Shown here: piece by piece, positions 17,523 through 26,142 of the stretch
Numbering within the stretch: position 1 is the first letter of the stretch
Layout of the letters: every line of letters starts with the position of its first letter
DNA from: Streptomyces echinoruber
GTDB taxonomy: Bacteria; Actinomycetota; Actinomycetes; Streptomycetales; Streptomycetaceae
Reading direction: 5' to 3'
Length of the DNA: 64,000 nucleotides
Assembly: GCF_014651135.1 (NCBI RefSeq)
Contig: NZ_BMWH01000004.1
Span: 62,001 to 126,000 of the forward strand
Program-made: the position numbers and the translations under genes
Notes under the pieces: model-generated
The model's database searches: none
What the model saw: only the letters and a program-made list of their open reading frames with translations
What the model was told of the DNA's origin: nothing

Positions 17523-18994
17523 CTGCGGAACGCATGGAAAGTCCCGTCCCCTCCCCCGGCACCCAGCCACGCGACCACACCCTCCCGGGGCTTTCGTCCG
17601 TCTCGGTCCTGCCGCCGCGCGGCGGCGCCGCCGGTTTCCGGTTCCCCGCCGGGCGCCGCGCCCCGCTGCGGCCCCCCTCACCGGTGCCGCTGCTGGCCGC
17701 GGACGGCACCGCCGCGGTGGTCGGCGCGCTCGCCCCGGGCGGTGCCGCGCCCGACCCGCTGCCGGCCGTCGCGCTGCTCGTCGGCGTGCTGCTGCTGAAC
17801 GCGCAGGGCCGCCTGTACCGCAGCGCCGCCGTGCCCGCCGTGCTGGACGAGCTGCCCGCCGTGTGCGCCCGGATCGCCGTCGTCTGGACCGCGTTGGCCG
17901 CCGCCCTCGCCGCGTACCGCCCCGAGGCGGCGCTCGGCGCGACCGCCCTGCTGACGGGCTGCGCCGCACAGGCGGCGGCCGGCTGCCTGCTGCGCGGCCT
18001 GGTGCACTGGCGGCGCCGTACGGTCCTGCGGCGCCGGCCGCACACCGCTCTCGTCATCGGACCGGAGGCGACCGCGCAGCGGGTGGCCGCGGCGGTGCTG
18101 CGCCACCCGCGCTGCGGGATCCGCCCGGTCGGCGTGGTCGCCGAGCAGCCCGGGGAGGCCGGCGGGCTGCCGGTGCTCACCAGCGGCGAGGAGGTGGAGC
18201 GGGCGCTCATCCAGAACGCGGTGCGCGTGGTGCTCGCCGTCCACCCCGCCGTGCGCACCGAGCAGGGCCCGCTGCTGCGGGCCCTGGCCGAGTCCGGCTG
18301 CGCGGTGTGGGAGGTGGACGCGGACCACCCGTCGTACGAGGACGGCCGGCCGCGGGAGCGGCGGGAGCAGCTCGCCGGGTTCTCCGCGCGGCGGCTGGCG
18401 ATGGTTCCCGGGCGGCGCGGCAGCGTCGGCAAACGGGTGCTGGACGTGCTGGTGTCCGGGACGCTGCTGCTGGTGGTCAGCCCGCTGCTGCTGGTGTGCG
18501 CGGTGGCGCTGCGGGCGGCGGACGGGCCGGGCGTCGTCTTCCGGCAGGAGCGCGTCGGCAAGGACGGACGGCCCTTCACGCTGCTGAAGTTCCGCACCCA
18601 CCGCCCGGCCGACCCGCACGAGTCGGCGACCCGGTGGAGCGTGGCCGACGAGCACCGGATGCGCGGCTTCTGCCGCTTTTTGCGCCGCACCTCGCTGGAC
18701 GAGCTGCTGCAACTGTGGAACGTGCTGCGCGGCGACATGAGCCTGGTCGGCCCGCGGCCCGAACGGCCGTACTTCGTCACCCAGTTCAGCCAGACCTACC
18801 CCGGCTACGCGGCCCGCCACCGGATGCGCGTCGGGATCACCGGGCTGGCGCAGGTCCACGGGTTGCGCGGCGACACCTCGATCGAGGACCGCGCCCGCTT
18901 CGACAACTCCTACATCGACACCTGGTCGCTGTGGCAGGACGTGTGCATCCTGCTGCGCACCGCGGCGGCGCTGGTGCGCCCGACGGGGAGCTGA
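17519..18994 (+). CDS. Polyprenyl-phosphate sugar-1-phosphate transferase (priming transferase)
   Basis: A 491-residue membrane protein of the WbaP/CpsE type. Several N-terminal hydrophobic segments are followed by a nucleotide-binding-like middle (TALVIGPEATAQRVAAAVL). The C-terminal bacterial sugar transferase domain has KRVLDVLVSGTLLLVVSPLL, VVFRQERVGKDGRPFTLLKF, RRTSLDELLQLWNVLRGDMS, LVGPRPERPYFV and RHRMRVGITGLAQVHGLRGD. It moves a hexose-1-phosphate onto undecaprenyl phosphate, the first step of repeat-unit assembly. The GTG overlaps the previous stop. Confidence 0.95.
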   Translation: MTAERMESPVPSPGTQPRDHTLPGLSSVSVLPPRGGAAGFRFPAGRRAPLRPPSPVPLLAADGTAAVVGALAPGGAAPDPLPAVALLVGVLLLNAQGRLYRSAAVPAVLDELPAVCARIAVVWTALAAALAAYRPEAALGATALLTGCAAQAAAGCLLRGLVHWRRRTVLRRRPHTALVIGPEATAQRVAAAVLRHPRCGIRPVGVVAEQPGEAGGLPVLTSGEEVERALIQNAVRVVLAVHPAVRTEQGPLLRALAESGCAVWEVDADHPSYEDGRPRERREQLAGFSARRLAMVPGRRGSVGKRVLDVLVSGTLLLVVSPLLLVCAVALRAADGPGVVFRQERVGKDGRPFTLLKFRTHRPADPHESATRWSVADEHRMRGFCRFLRRTSLDELLQLWNVLRGDMSLVGPRPERPYFVTQFSQTYPGYAARHRMRVGITGLAQVHGLRGDTSIEDRARFDNSYIDTWSLWQDVCILLRTAAALVRPTGS

Positions 18995-18998
18995 GCCG

Positions 18999-20351
18999 AT
19001 GCGTCCCTTCCGGGTCACGGCGCCGCCCCCGGTCCTGGCCGTGGTGGCCGTGGTCGCCCTGCTGGGCCTGCCGGCCGCCCCGGACGGCGCGGGCGGGGCC
19101 GGACCGGCCGACCTGGCCTCCGGGCTGGTGGTGCTGTTCTGCGCGCTGCTGCTGGTACGCGCCCGACGGCGCCCGCTGACCTGCGAGGCGGCCGTGGTGC
19201 TGGGGCTGCCGGTGGCCGGGGTGGCGCTGGCCGCCGCGGGCGCCACCCCGCCCACCGGGCTCGCCGGGCTCGTCCGCTACCTGCAGGTCTTCGTCCTCGT
19301 CCCGGCCGCCGTCGTGCTGCTGGTGCGCAACCGGTCCGACGCGCGGCTGCTGGCCTGGTCGATGGTCGGGCTCGCGCTGTGGCAGGGCGCGATCGGCGTG
19401 CAGCAGTACGCCACCGGCACCGGCGCCTCCTACCAGGGCGAGGACATCCGGGCCGTGGGCACCTTCGGGCCCGGTGACGTGATGGGCATGGCGACGACGG
19501 TGTCGTTCGGGCTGGTGTGCGCGGTCGGGCTGGCGCTGGGCCGTACGGCCGGACGCGCGCGCTGGATCGCCGCCGGCTGCGCGCTGCTGCTGCTGCCGCC
19601 GCTGGCGGTGTCCTTCAGCCGCGGCGCGTGGATCGCGACCGCCGTGACGTGCACCGTGCAGCTGGTGCTGGCCGGGCTGCGGCGGGCCCTGACCGTGGCC
19701 GCGGCGGTGACGGCCGCGGCCGTGGTGCTGGTGGGCGGCCTCGGCGTGGGCAGCGCCCTGCTGCAGCAGCGCTTCACCAGCATCACGCAGGTCACCGCCG
19801 CGCCCGACCAGTCCGTCACCGACCGGTACACCCTGTGGGCGGCCGCCACCGGCATGTGGCACACCCACCCGCTGACCGGCGTCGGACTGAAGAACTTCCC
19901 GCAGTACCGCGACGGGTACGCCTCCCTCGCGCTGTCCTCCGGCAGCGACACCGGGGGCGCGGGCGCCGCCTTCCGCAGGCAGCCGCTGCTGTCCCCGCAC
20001 AACATGTACCTGCTCGTCCTGAGCGAGCAGGGCGTCCTCGGGCTGCTCGCGCTGGCCGGGAGCTGGCTGGCGCTGCTGGTGTGCGCCCTGCGCGGCCTGG
20101 TCCGCGTGCGCCGCCGGGCCGCCGCCGGCCTGGACTGCGCGCTGCTGGCCTGCGGGCTGCTGGTGTGGCAACTGGTCGACTTCTTCTACTCCGACATCGG
20201 CGGGCCCTCCACCGTGCTGAGCGCGGTGTGCCTCGGGCTGGTGGCCTGGTGGGCGCTGGTCGGCGGCGAGCGGCCCGGCCGGGCGGACGACTCCGGCGCC
20301 CGCGGGTCCGGTCCGGTCCGCCGGGGCGCCGAGGAAGCCGGGGTGCGATGA
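18999..20351 (+). CDS. O-antigen ligase / Wzy-like polysaccharide polymerase
   Basis: A 450-residue protein with about ten to twelve hydrophobic helices (VLAVVAVVALLGLP, WIAAGCALLLLPPLAVSFSR, LLALAGSWLALLVCALRGLV) and a large extracytoplasmic loop containing HTHPLTGVGLKNFPQYRDGY, typical of the Wzy_C/O-antigen ligase family. It would polymerise or ligate lipid-linked repeat units at the outer membrane face. It begins four bases after the priming transferase and overlaps the flippase gene by ATGA. Confidence 0.88.
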   Translation: MRPFRVTAPPPVLAVVAVVALLGLPAAPDGAGGAGPADLASGLVVLFCALLLVRARRRPLTCEAAVVLGLPVAGVALAAAGATPPTGLAGLVRYLQVFVLVPAAVVLLVRNRSDARLLAWSMVGLALWQGAIGVQQYATGTGASYQGEDIRAVGTFGPGDVMGMATTVSFGLVCAVGLALGRTAGRARWIAAGCALLLLPPLAVSFSRGAWIATAVTCTVQLVLAGLRRALTVAAAVTAAAVVLVGGLGVGSALLQQRFTSITQVTAAPDQSVTDRYTLWAAATGMWHTHPLTGVGLKNFPQYRDGYASLALSSGSDTGGAGAAFRRQPLLSPHNMYLLVLSEQGVLGLLALAGSWLALLVCALRGLVRVRRRAAAGLDCALLACGLLVWQLVDFFYSDIGGPSTVLSAVCLGLVAWWALVGGERPGRADDSGARGSGPVRRGAEEAGVR

Positions 20352-22282
20352 ATCCGGCCCCGTCCCGTCCGTCCCGTCCGCCCCGTTCCGCCGAACCGGC
20401 GACGACGGCGTCGGCGTCGGCGGCCCCGGTGCCCCCGGTGCCCCCGGTGCCCCCGCTCTCCCAGTCATCCCAGTCATCCCAGGCGTCCCAGGCGGCCGCG
20501 GTGGCGGCCGCGGTGGCGGCACCGCCGGCGCCCGCCCGGCCGGCCGCGCCGGCCCCCCAGGGCGCCGCCCGCCCGGACCCCCCGGCACCGGACCGCCCCA
20601 CCCCTTCCGGCACCGCCCCCGGCCACCCGGCTGCTTCCGGCACCGCCCCCGACCACCCCGGAGACCCCAGGCCCTCCCGTCGCTTCCTCGCCCGGGCCGC
20701 CCTCGTCACCGCCGTCCTGTCGCTCGCCGGCGCACTGCTCGGGCTGGTGCGCGACCAGGCGCTGGCACGCCTGTTCGGCGCCGACAGCGCGACCGACGCC
20801 TTTCTGGTCGCGTGGACGGTGCCGGAGTTCGCGGCCACGCTGCTGATCGAGGACGGGCTGGCGTTCGCGCTGATCCCGGCGTTCAGCCTGGCGCTGGCGC
20901 GGCGGGCGCGGGACACGGCCGGGGACCCGGTGCGCGCGCTGGTCGCCACCACCCTGCCCCGGCTGACGCTGGCGTTCGTCGCGGTGGCCGCGCTGGCCGC
21001 CGGCGCGGCCCCGCAGCTCGTGGCGGTCCTCGCCCCGGGCCTGCCCGACCCCGCGCTCGCCGTGGACTGCACCCGGCTGACGGCGACCTGCGTGCTCACC
21101 TTCGGCCTGGCCGGGTACTGCAGCGCGGCGCTGCGGGCGCACCGCCGCTTCCTCGCCCCCGCGGCGATCTACGTCGCGTACAACACCGGCATCGTCGCCG
21201 GGATGCTGCTGCTCGGCGGCCGTTGGGGGGTGCGCGCGGCGGCGGCCGGGGTCGCGGCCGGCGGGTGCCTCATGGTCCTCGTACAACTGCCGTCCCTGCT
21301 GAGGGAGTTGCGGCGTCGTACGACCGCCGGCACGGCGCCGGGGGGCGCCGACGGGCGGCCGATGGGGCTGGCCCTGATGGGGAGCGTGCTGCTGTTCGCG
21401 CTGAGCCGCCAGTCGCAGGTGCTGGTGGAGCGGTTCCTCGCCTCCGGTCTGCCCGCCGGGGCGATCTCGCACCTCAACTACGCCCAGAAGGTGGCGCAGA
21501 TGCCGATGGTGCTGTCGCTGATGGTGTGCACGGTCACCTTCCCGGTGGTGGCGCGGGCGCTGGCCGACGGCGACCTGCAGCGGGCCCGCGACCGCGTCGA
21601 GCGGGACCTCGCGCTGGCGGCGAGCCTGGTGCTGTACGGCGCGGCCGCGGTGATCGCGTGCGCCCCGCAGATCATCGAGGTCCTCTTCCAGCGCGGCGCG
21701 TTCGGGCCGCAGGACACGGCGGCGACGGCGGGCGTGATGCGCGTGTACGCCCTCGGGCTGCTCGGCCAGACGCTGGTGGGCGTGCTGGCGCGCTCCTACT
21801 TCTCGGCGGGCCGGCCCACCTGGTACCCGGCAGCCGCGATGGGCGCCGGCCTGGCCGCCACCGCGCTTCTGGGCGCCGCGGCCGTGGGCACCTGGGGCGT
21901 GCTGGGGATCGCCGCCGCCAACGCCGCCGGCATCACCTTCACCGCGGTCCTGCTGCTGGCCGGCACCGGCCGGCGCGGCGTGCCGCTGCGCGCCCGGCGC
22001 GTGCCGGGCGAGCTGGCCCGGCAACTGGCCGCGGCGGCGGGCGCGACGGCGGCCGGGGCGTACGCCGCGCACCTCGTGCGGGCGCCCCTGCCGTCCCTCG
22101 CCGCCGGCGTGCTGACCGTCACCGCCGTCCTGCTGCCGCTCGGCCGTGTCCTGGGCGCCCACGGCCTCGTCTCCGTCCTCGGTTCCTCCCTCGGTTCCTC
22201 CCTCAATTCCTCGCGGATCCCGCCGCGCGCCCTGAGCATCCTCCGTTCCCTCACCCGAAGGCTCCCGCATGGTTCACGCTGA
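20348..22282 (+). CDS. MurJ/Wzx-type lipid-linked sugar flippase
   Basis: A 644-residue MOP-superfamily membrane protein with about 13-14 TM helices. The first ~110 residues are a disordered Pro/Ala/Ser/Gln repeat (PPVPPVPPVPP, SQSSQSSQASQ) unlike the family. The MurJ-like core starts at SRRFLARAALVTAVLSLAGA and has GLVRDQALARLFGADSATDAF, IPAF, GLAGYCSAALRAHRRF, HLNYAQKVAQMPM and EVLFQRGAFGPQDTAATAG. Within this operon it most likely flips the polysaccharide lipid intermediate rather than lipid II. ATGA coupling upstream; the next gene overlaps by 14 bases. Confidence 0.92.
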   Translation: MNPAPSRPSRPPRSAEPATTASASAAPVPPVPPVPPLSQSSQSSQASQAAAVAAAVAAPPAPARPAAPAPQGAARPDPPAPDRPTPSGTAPGHPAASGTAPDHPGDPRPSRRFLARAALVTAVLSLAGALLGLVRDQALARLFGADSATDAFLVAWTVPEFAATLLIEDGLAFALIPAFSLALARRARDTAGDPVRALVATTLPRLTLAFVAVAALAAGAAPQLVAVLAPGLPDPALAVDCTRLTATCVLTFGLAGYCSAALRAHRRFLAPAAIYVAYNTGIVAGMLLLGGRWGVRAAAAGVAAGGCLMVLVQLPSLLRELRRRTTAGTAPGGADGRPMGLALMGSVLLFALSRQSQVLVERFLASGLPAGAISHLNYAQKVAQMPMVLSLMVCTVTFPVVARALADGDLQRARDRVERDLALAASLVLYGAAAVIACAPQIIEVLFQRGAFGPQDTAATAGVMRVYALGLLGQTLVGVLARSYFSAGRPTWYPAAAMGAGLAATALLGAAAVGTWGVLGIAAANAAGITFTAVLLLAGTGRRGVPLRARRVPGELARQLAAAAGATAAGAYAAHLVRAPLPSLAAGVLTVTAVLLPLGRVLGAHGLVSVLGSSLGSSLNSSRIPPRALSILRSLTRRLPHGSR

Positions 22283-23006
22283 TCCGGCCGGCACCGGCCC
22301 CGTCCCGTGGGTGGCGATGTACCACTCCGTGGGCGACTGCACCGACGACCCCTACCGCATCACCGTCACCCCCGACCGCCTCGACGAGCAGCTGCGCCGG
22401 CTGCGCCGGCGCGGTCTGCGCGGCGTGTCCGTCGCCGAGCTGCTGGCCGCCCGCGCCCGCGGCGAGGGCCGCCGCCTGGTGGGCCTGACCTTCGACGACG
22501 GGTACGCCGACTTCCTCGACCACGCGCTGCCGGTGCTGCGCCGCTGGGAGTGCAACGCCACCCTGTTCGTGCTGCCGGGCCGGTTCGGCGGCGACAACGC
22601 CTGGGACCCGCTCGGCCCGCGCAAGCCGCTGCTGACCGCCGACGGCGTCCGGCGCGCCGCCGCGGCCGGCGTCGAGATCGGCTCGCACGGCCTGACCCAC
22701 GTCGACCTCACCCGGGCCGACGACACCACGCTGGCCGCCGAGACCGCGCACAGCCGCAAGCTCCTCGCCGAGCTCCTCGACGCGCCCGTGGACGGCTTCT
22801 GCTACCCCTACGGCACGCTCGACGCGCGCGCCGTCGCCGCCGTGCGGGACGCCGGGTACGCCTACGCCTGCGCCATCGACCCCGGCCCGCTCACCGGTGT
22901 GCACGCCCTGCCGCGGCTGCACGTCGGGCAGCGCGACACCGCCTGGCGCCTGGCCCTGAAGTACCGGCTGCACCGGCTGCGCCGCCGCCCGGTGGAGGGC
23001 GTGTGA
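22269..23006 (+). CDS. Polysaccharide deacetylase (NodB homology, CE4)
   Basis: A 245-residue protein with VAMYHSVGD at the start, TFDDGYADFL (Asp-Asp of motif 1), SHGLTHVDL (His pair of motif 2) and CYPYGTLD (motif 3), the metal-binding and catalytic set of CE4 deacetylases. No signal peptide is visible, so it may act on cytoplasmic or membrane-bound intermediates, or be exported by another route. It would remove N-acetyl groups from the exopolysaccharide. It overlaps the flippase by 14 bases and the next glycosyltransferase by one (TGATG). Confidence 0.93.
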   Translation: MVHADPAGTGPVPWVAMYHSVGDCTDDPYRITVTPDRLDEQLRRLRRRGLRGVSVAELLAARARGEGRRLVGLTFDDGYADFLDHALPVLRRWECNATLFVLPGRFGGDNAWDPLGPRKPLLTADGVRRAAAAGVEIGSHGLTHVDLTRADDTTLAAETAHSRKLLAELLDAPVDGFCYPYGTLDARAVAAVRDAGYAYACAIDPGPLTGVHALPRLHVGQRDTAWRLALKYRLHRLRRRPVEGV

Positions 23007-24175
23007 TGCGGGTCCTGCACGTCATCACCGGCCTCGGCGTCGGCGGCGCCGAGCAGCAGCTGCGGCTGCTGCTGCGGCACCTGCCGGACGTGCGCGCCGA
23101 CGTCGTGACGCTCACCAACCCCGGCCCGGTCGCCGACGGGCTCGCCTCCGACGGGGTGCGCGTGGTGCACCTCGGCATGGGCGGCAACCGCGACCTGACG
23201 GCCCTGCCCCGCCTGGTCCGCGTCATCCGCGCGGGCGGCTACGACCTGGTCCACACCCACCTGTACCGCGCCTGCGTCTACGGCCGGCTCGCCGCGCGCC
23301 TGGCGGGGGTGCGGGCCGTCGTCACCACCGAACACTCCCTGGGCGCCTCCCAGATGGAGGGCCGGCCCCTCGGCGCGGGCGTGCGCGCCCTGTACCTGGC
23401 CACCGAACGCCTGGGCCGCACCACCGTCGCCGTCTCCCCCACCGTCGCCGAGCGCCTGCGCCGCTGGGGCGTGCCCGCGCCGCGCATCGTGGTCGTCCCC
23501 AACGGCGTTGACATCGACCGCTTCCGCTTCGATCCGGAGCGCCGCCGCACCGCCCGACGCCGCCTCGGCCTGTCCGACGACGCGTACGTCGTCGGCGGCA
23601 TCGGCCGCCTGGCCCCCGGCAAGCGCTTCGACGTCCTGATCCACGCCCTGGCCCGCCTGCCCGCCGACTGCCGGCTGCTGCTGGTGGGCGGCGGCCCGCA
23701 GGAGACCGTGCTGCGCCGCGCCGCCCACCGCGCGGGCGTCGCCGACCGCGTGCTGTTCGCCGGCGAGCGCCCCTGCGTGCCCGACGGCACCCCCGGCCCC
23801 GACCTGCCCGCCCTCGCCTCCGCGATGGACGTGCTGGCCTCGCCCAGCCCGGAGGAGTCCTTCGGGCTGGCCGTCGTGGAGGGGCTCGCGGCCGGCCTGC
23901 CCGTGCTGTACGCGGCCTGCCCGGCGCTGGAGGACCTGCCGCCGCACAGCGCGCCCGGCGCCCGCCGGGTCACCGGCGGTCCCGAGGCGTTCGCCGCCGC
24001 GCTCGCCGGTCTGCGCGCGGCCGGCCCCGCGCCCCGCACGGTCCCGCCGGCCGCCGAGCACTACGCCGTCACCCGCAGCGCCGCCCGCCTGCGCGAGGTG
24101 TACGCGGCCGCGCTGGCCGGCGCGCCCCGCCCGTCCGCACCGTCCCCGTCACTCCTGGGAGCCCGTTCCGCATGA
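23006..24175 (+). CDS. Glycosyltransferase, GT4 family
   Basis: A 389-residue GT-B enzyme. It starts RVLHVITGLGVGGAEQQLRL, with the Gly-rich loop of GT4 enzymes, then HTHLYRACVYGRLAARLAG, TTEHSLGA, PNGVDIDRFRFD, GGIGRLAPGKRFDVLIHALA and the donor-site SPSPEESFGLAVVEGLAAGL. It should add a sugar to the lipid-linked repeat unit. The ATG overlaps the deacetylase stop, and its TGA overlaps the next ATG. Confidence 0.94.
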   Translation: MRVLHVITGLGVGGAEQQLRLLLRHLPDVRADVVTLTNPGPVADGLASDGVRVVHLGMGGNRDLTALPRLVRVIRAGGYDLVHTHLYRACVYGRLAARLAGVRAVVTTEHSLGASQMEGRPLGAGVRALYLATERLGRTTVAVSPTVAERLRRWGVPAPRIVVVPNGVDIDRFRFDPERRRTARRRLGLSDDAYVVGGIGRLAPGKRFDVLIHALARLPADCRLLLVGGGPQETVLRRAAHRAGVADRVLFAGERPCVPDGTPGPDLPALASAMDVLASPSPEESFGLAVVEGLAAGLPVLYAACPALEDLPPHSAPGARRVTGGPEAFAAALAGLRAAGPAPRTVPPAAEHYAVTRSAARLREVYAAALAGAPRPSAPSPSLLGARSA

Positions 24176-24822
24176 CCGACACACCCTCCCGCCTCCCCCG
24201 CCGGCTGGCCCGCCTGGCCGCCCTGCCGTCGTGGACCCTGCTCGCGGCCGGCGCCGTCACCGGCGGACTGCTCGGCGGCGCCTACGGCGCGCTGAAGACG
24301 CCCACCTACACGGCCACCGGCTACGTCATCGCCGTGCCGGAGGACAAGTCCGACCCGGCCGCGGCGTCCGGCTTCGCACAGGCCTACGGCCGGGTCGCCA
24401 CCCAGCTCGCGGTGCTCGGGGACGCCCAGGTGTGGGCCGGGGTGCCGCTGCGCACGCTGGAGGCCGGCGTGCGCACGGCGACCTCGCCGGACGCGCCGAT
24501 GGTCGCCGTGTCGGCCACCTCCTCGCGCCCCGACCTCGCCGTCGACATGGCCAACGCCGTCACCCGCTCCCTGGTCCGGCACGCCGCCGACAGCAAGAAG
24601 GACACCCACGTCACCCTGGTGCCGTTCTCCCGCGCGGTGAAGCCCACCGAGCCGTCCTCGGCGCCGGCCTCCGTGACCGGCCTGGTCGGCGCGAGCGCGG
24701 GCGGGCTGCTCGGCGGCCTGGGCCTGCTGGTACGGCCCCGGCGGTCCGCGCCGCAGGAGGCGGCACGCTCCGCCGCGGTGCCGGGCCCGGCCCACGCCGC
24801 CGACGTGCACGGCCGGTCGTGA
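24172..24822 (+). CDS. Wzz-like chain-length/co-polymerase protein
   Basis: A 216-residue protein with an N-terminal TM helix (LPSWTLLAAGAVTGGLLGGA), a Wzz-like TYTATGYVIAVPEDKSD strand, an extracytoplasmic middle (RPDLAVDMANAVTRSLV) and a second TM helix (GLVGASAGGLLGGLGLLV). It lacks a C-terminal kinase domain and Tyr cluster. In polysaccharide operons this fold controls chain length with the Wzy polymerase. ATGA-type coupling on both sides. Confidence 0.82.
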   Translation: MTDTPSRLPRRLARLAALPSWTLLAAGAVTGGLLGGAYGALKTPTYTATGYVIAVPEDKSDPAAASGFAQAYGRVATQLAVLGDAQVWAGVPLRTLEAGVRTATSPDAPMVAVSATSSRPDLAVDMANAVTRSLVRHAADSKKDTHVTLVPFSRAVKPTEPSSAPASVTGLVGASAGGLLGGLGLLVRPRRSAPQEAARSAAVPGPAHAADVHGRS

Positions 24823-25997
24823 GGGCCGCTCCGGCGCCGCCCCCCGTCCGTCCCCGGGGGCTGGTCCGTGTCACCAAGAGCGCCACCGAGGTCGCCACCG
24901 AGGTCGTCACCGACCCGGCCGTCTTCGCCGGCCTGGCCCCGGAGTGGGAGCGGCTGTACCGGCGGTGCGGTACGGCGACCCCGTTCCAGAGCCACGCCTG
25001 GCTGCACTCGTGGTGGCGGTCGTACGGCCGGCCGGGCCGGCTGCGGCTGGTGCTGGTGCGCGACGCCGGCGCGGACGGCGCACTGGTCGCCGCGGCGCCG
25101 CTGATGCTGCGCCGCGGCCCGGTGCCCGCGCTGGTGCCGCTGGGCGGGGCGATCTCCGACTACGGCGACGTGCTGCTGGACGACGAGCGGGCGGACGGGG
25201 CGGCCGCCGCGCTCGCCGCGGCCCTGTGGCCCGCGGCCCGCACCGCGCTGGTCGACCTGCGCGAGGTGCGGCCGGGCGGCGCGGCGGAGCGAGTGTACGC
25301 CTGCTGGCGCGGCCCGCGCCGCCGCCTGGCCGACTCGCCGTGCCTGGAGCTGCCCGCCGTCCCGGTGGCGGAGCTGGCCGCCCGGCTGCCGTCGGCCAAG
25401 GCGGCCCAGCGGGTGCGGGCCAAGCTGCGCCGGCTGGCCGCGCTCGGCGTGCAGCACCGCGTCGTGCCGGCCGGCGACCCGGAGGCGGTGGCCGCGGCCC
25501 TGCACCGGCTGCTGGAGCTGCACCGGCTGCAGTGGCAGGGCCGCGGGGTGACCCCCGAGCACCTGCGGTCCCGGTTCCGCGAGCACCTGGTGCGCTCCGC
25601 GGTGGCCATGGCGCGCTCCGGGGACGCGGTGGTCACCGAGTTCCGCCTGGACGGCGAGGTGGCGGCCGTGAACCTGACCCTGCTGGGCGGCCGCCTGGCC
25701 GGCGGCTACCTGTACGGCGCCCATCCGCGGCTGCGGGAGCACAAGGCGGACGTGGCGGTGATGCTGCTGGACGCGTGCGCGGAGCACACGGCCGCGACCG
25801 GGCACCGCACGCTGAGCCTGCTGCGCGGCGACGAGCCCTACAAGCACCACTGGCGTCCCGAGCGGGTCGTCAACCAGCGGCTGCTGCTGGCCCGCCGCCG
25901 CACCGCCCCGCTGCTGTCGGCGGTGGCCTGCGACGTGGCCGTGCGGCGGCGGGGCAAGGCGCTGCTGCGCCGGATGCGGGAGCGTGACGATGGCTAG
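24819..25997 (+). CDS. CelD/FemAB-like GNAT acyltransferase
   Basis: A 392-residue protein matching the GNAT_acetyltransf_6 (CelD/BcsL) architecture. It has TPFQSHAWLHSWWRSYG near the start, PLGGAISDYGDVLLDDE, LRRLAALGVQHRVV, FRLDGEVAAVNLTLLGGRLA, LYGAHPRLREHKADVAVMLL and SLLRGDEPYKHHWRPERVVN. Members modify polysaccharides or lipid-linked sugars with acyl groups. It overlaps the Wzz-like gene by GTGA and is the last gene of the operon. A second GTG some 45 bases in is an alternative start. Confidence 0.88.
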   Translation: MRAAPAPPPVRPRGLVRVTKSATEVATEVVTDPAVFAGLAPEWERLYRRCGTATPFQSHAWLHSWWRSYGRPGRLRLVLVRDAGADGALVAAAPLMLRRGPVPALVPLGGAISDYGDVLLDDERADGAAAALAAALWPAARTALVDLREVRPGGAAERVYACWRGPRRRLADSPCLELPAVPVAELAARLPSAKAAQRVRAKLRRLAALGVQHRVVPAGDPEAVAAALHRLLELHRLQWQGRGVTPEHLRSRFREHLVRSAVAMARSGDAVVTEFRLDGEVAAVNLTLLGGRLAGGYLYGAHPRLREHKADVAVMLLDACAEHTAATGHRTLSLLRGDEPYKHHWRPERVVNQRLLLARRRTAPLLSAVACDVAVRRRGKALLRRMRERDDG

Positions 25998-26142
25998 CGG
26001 GTGCGGGGGCACCGCGCACCGGGCGCCGGGTCCGTGGCCGCCGCGTGCGGGGTCGTCAAGGGCCCGGTCGTCGGGTGCCCGGCTGTCGGGTTTCGGACCG
26101 TCAGGTACCCGGCCGTCAAGGGCCCGGTCGCCGGGCGCGGGT

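Noticed and set aside
22862..24061. Minus-strand ORF opposite the glycosyltransferase
   Set aside because: Shadow frame; the plus strand has complete GT4 motifs.
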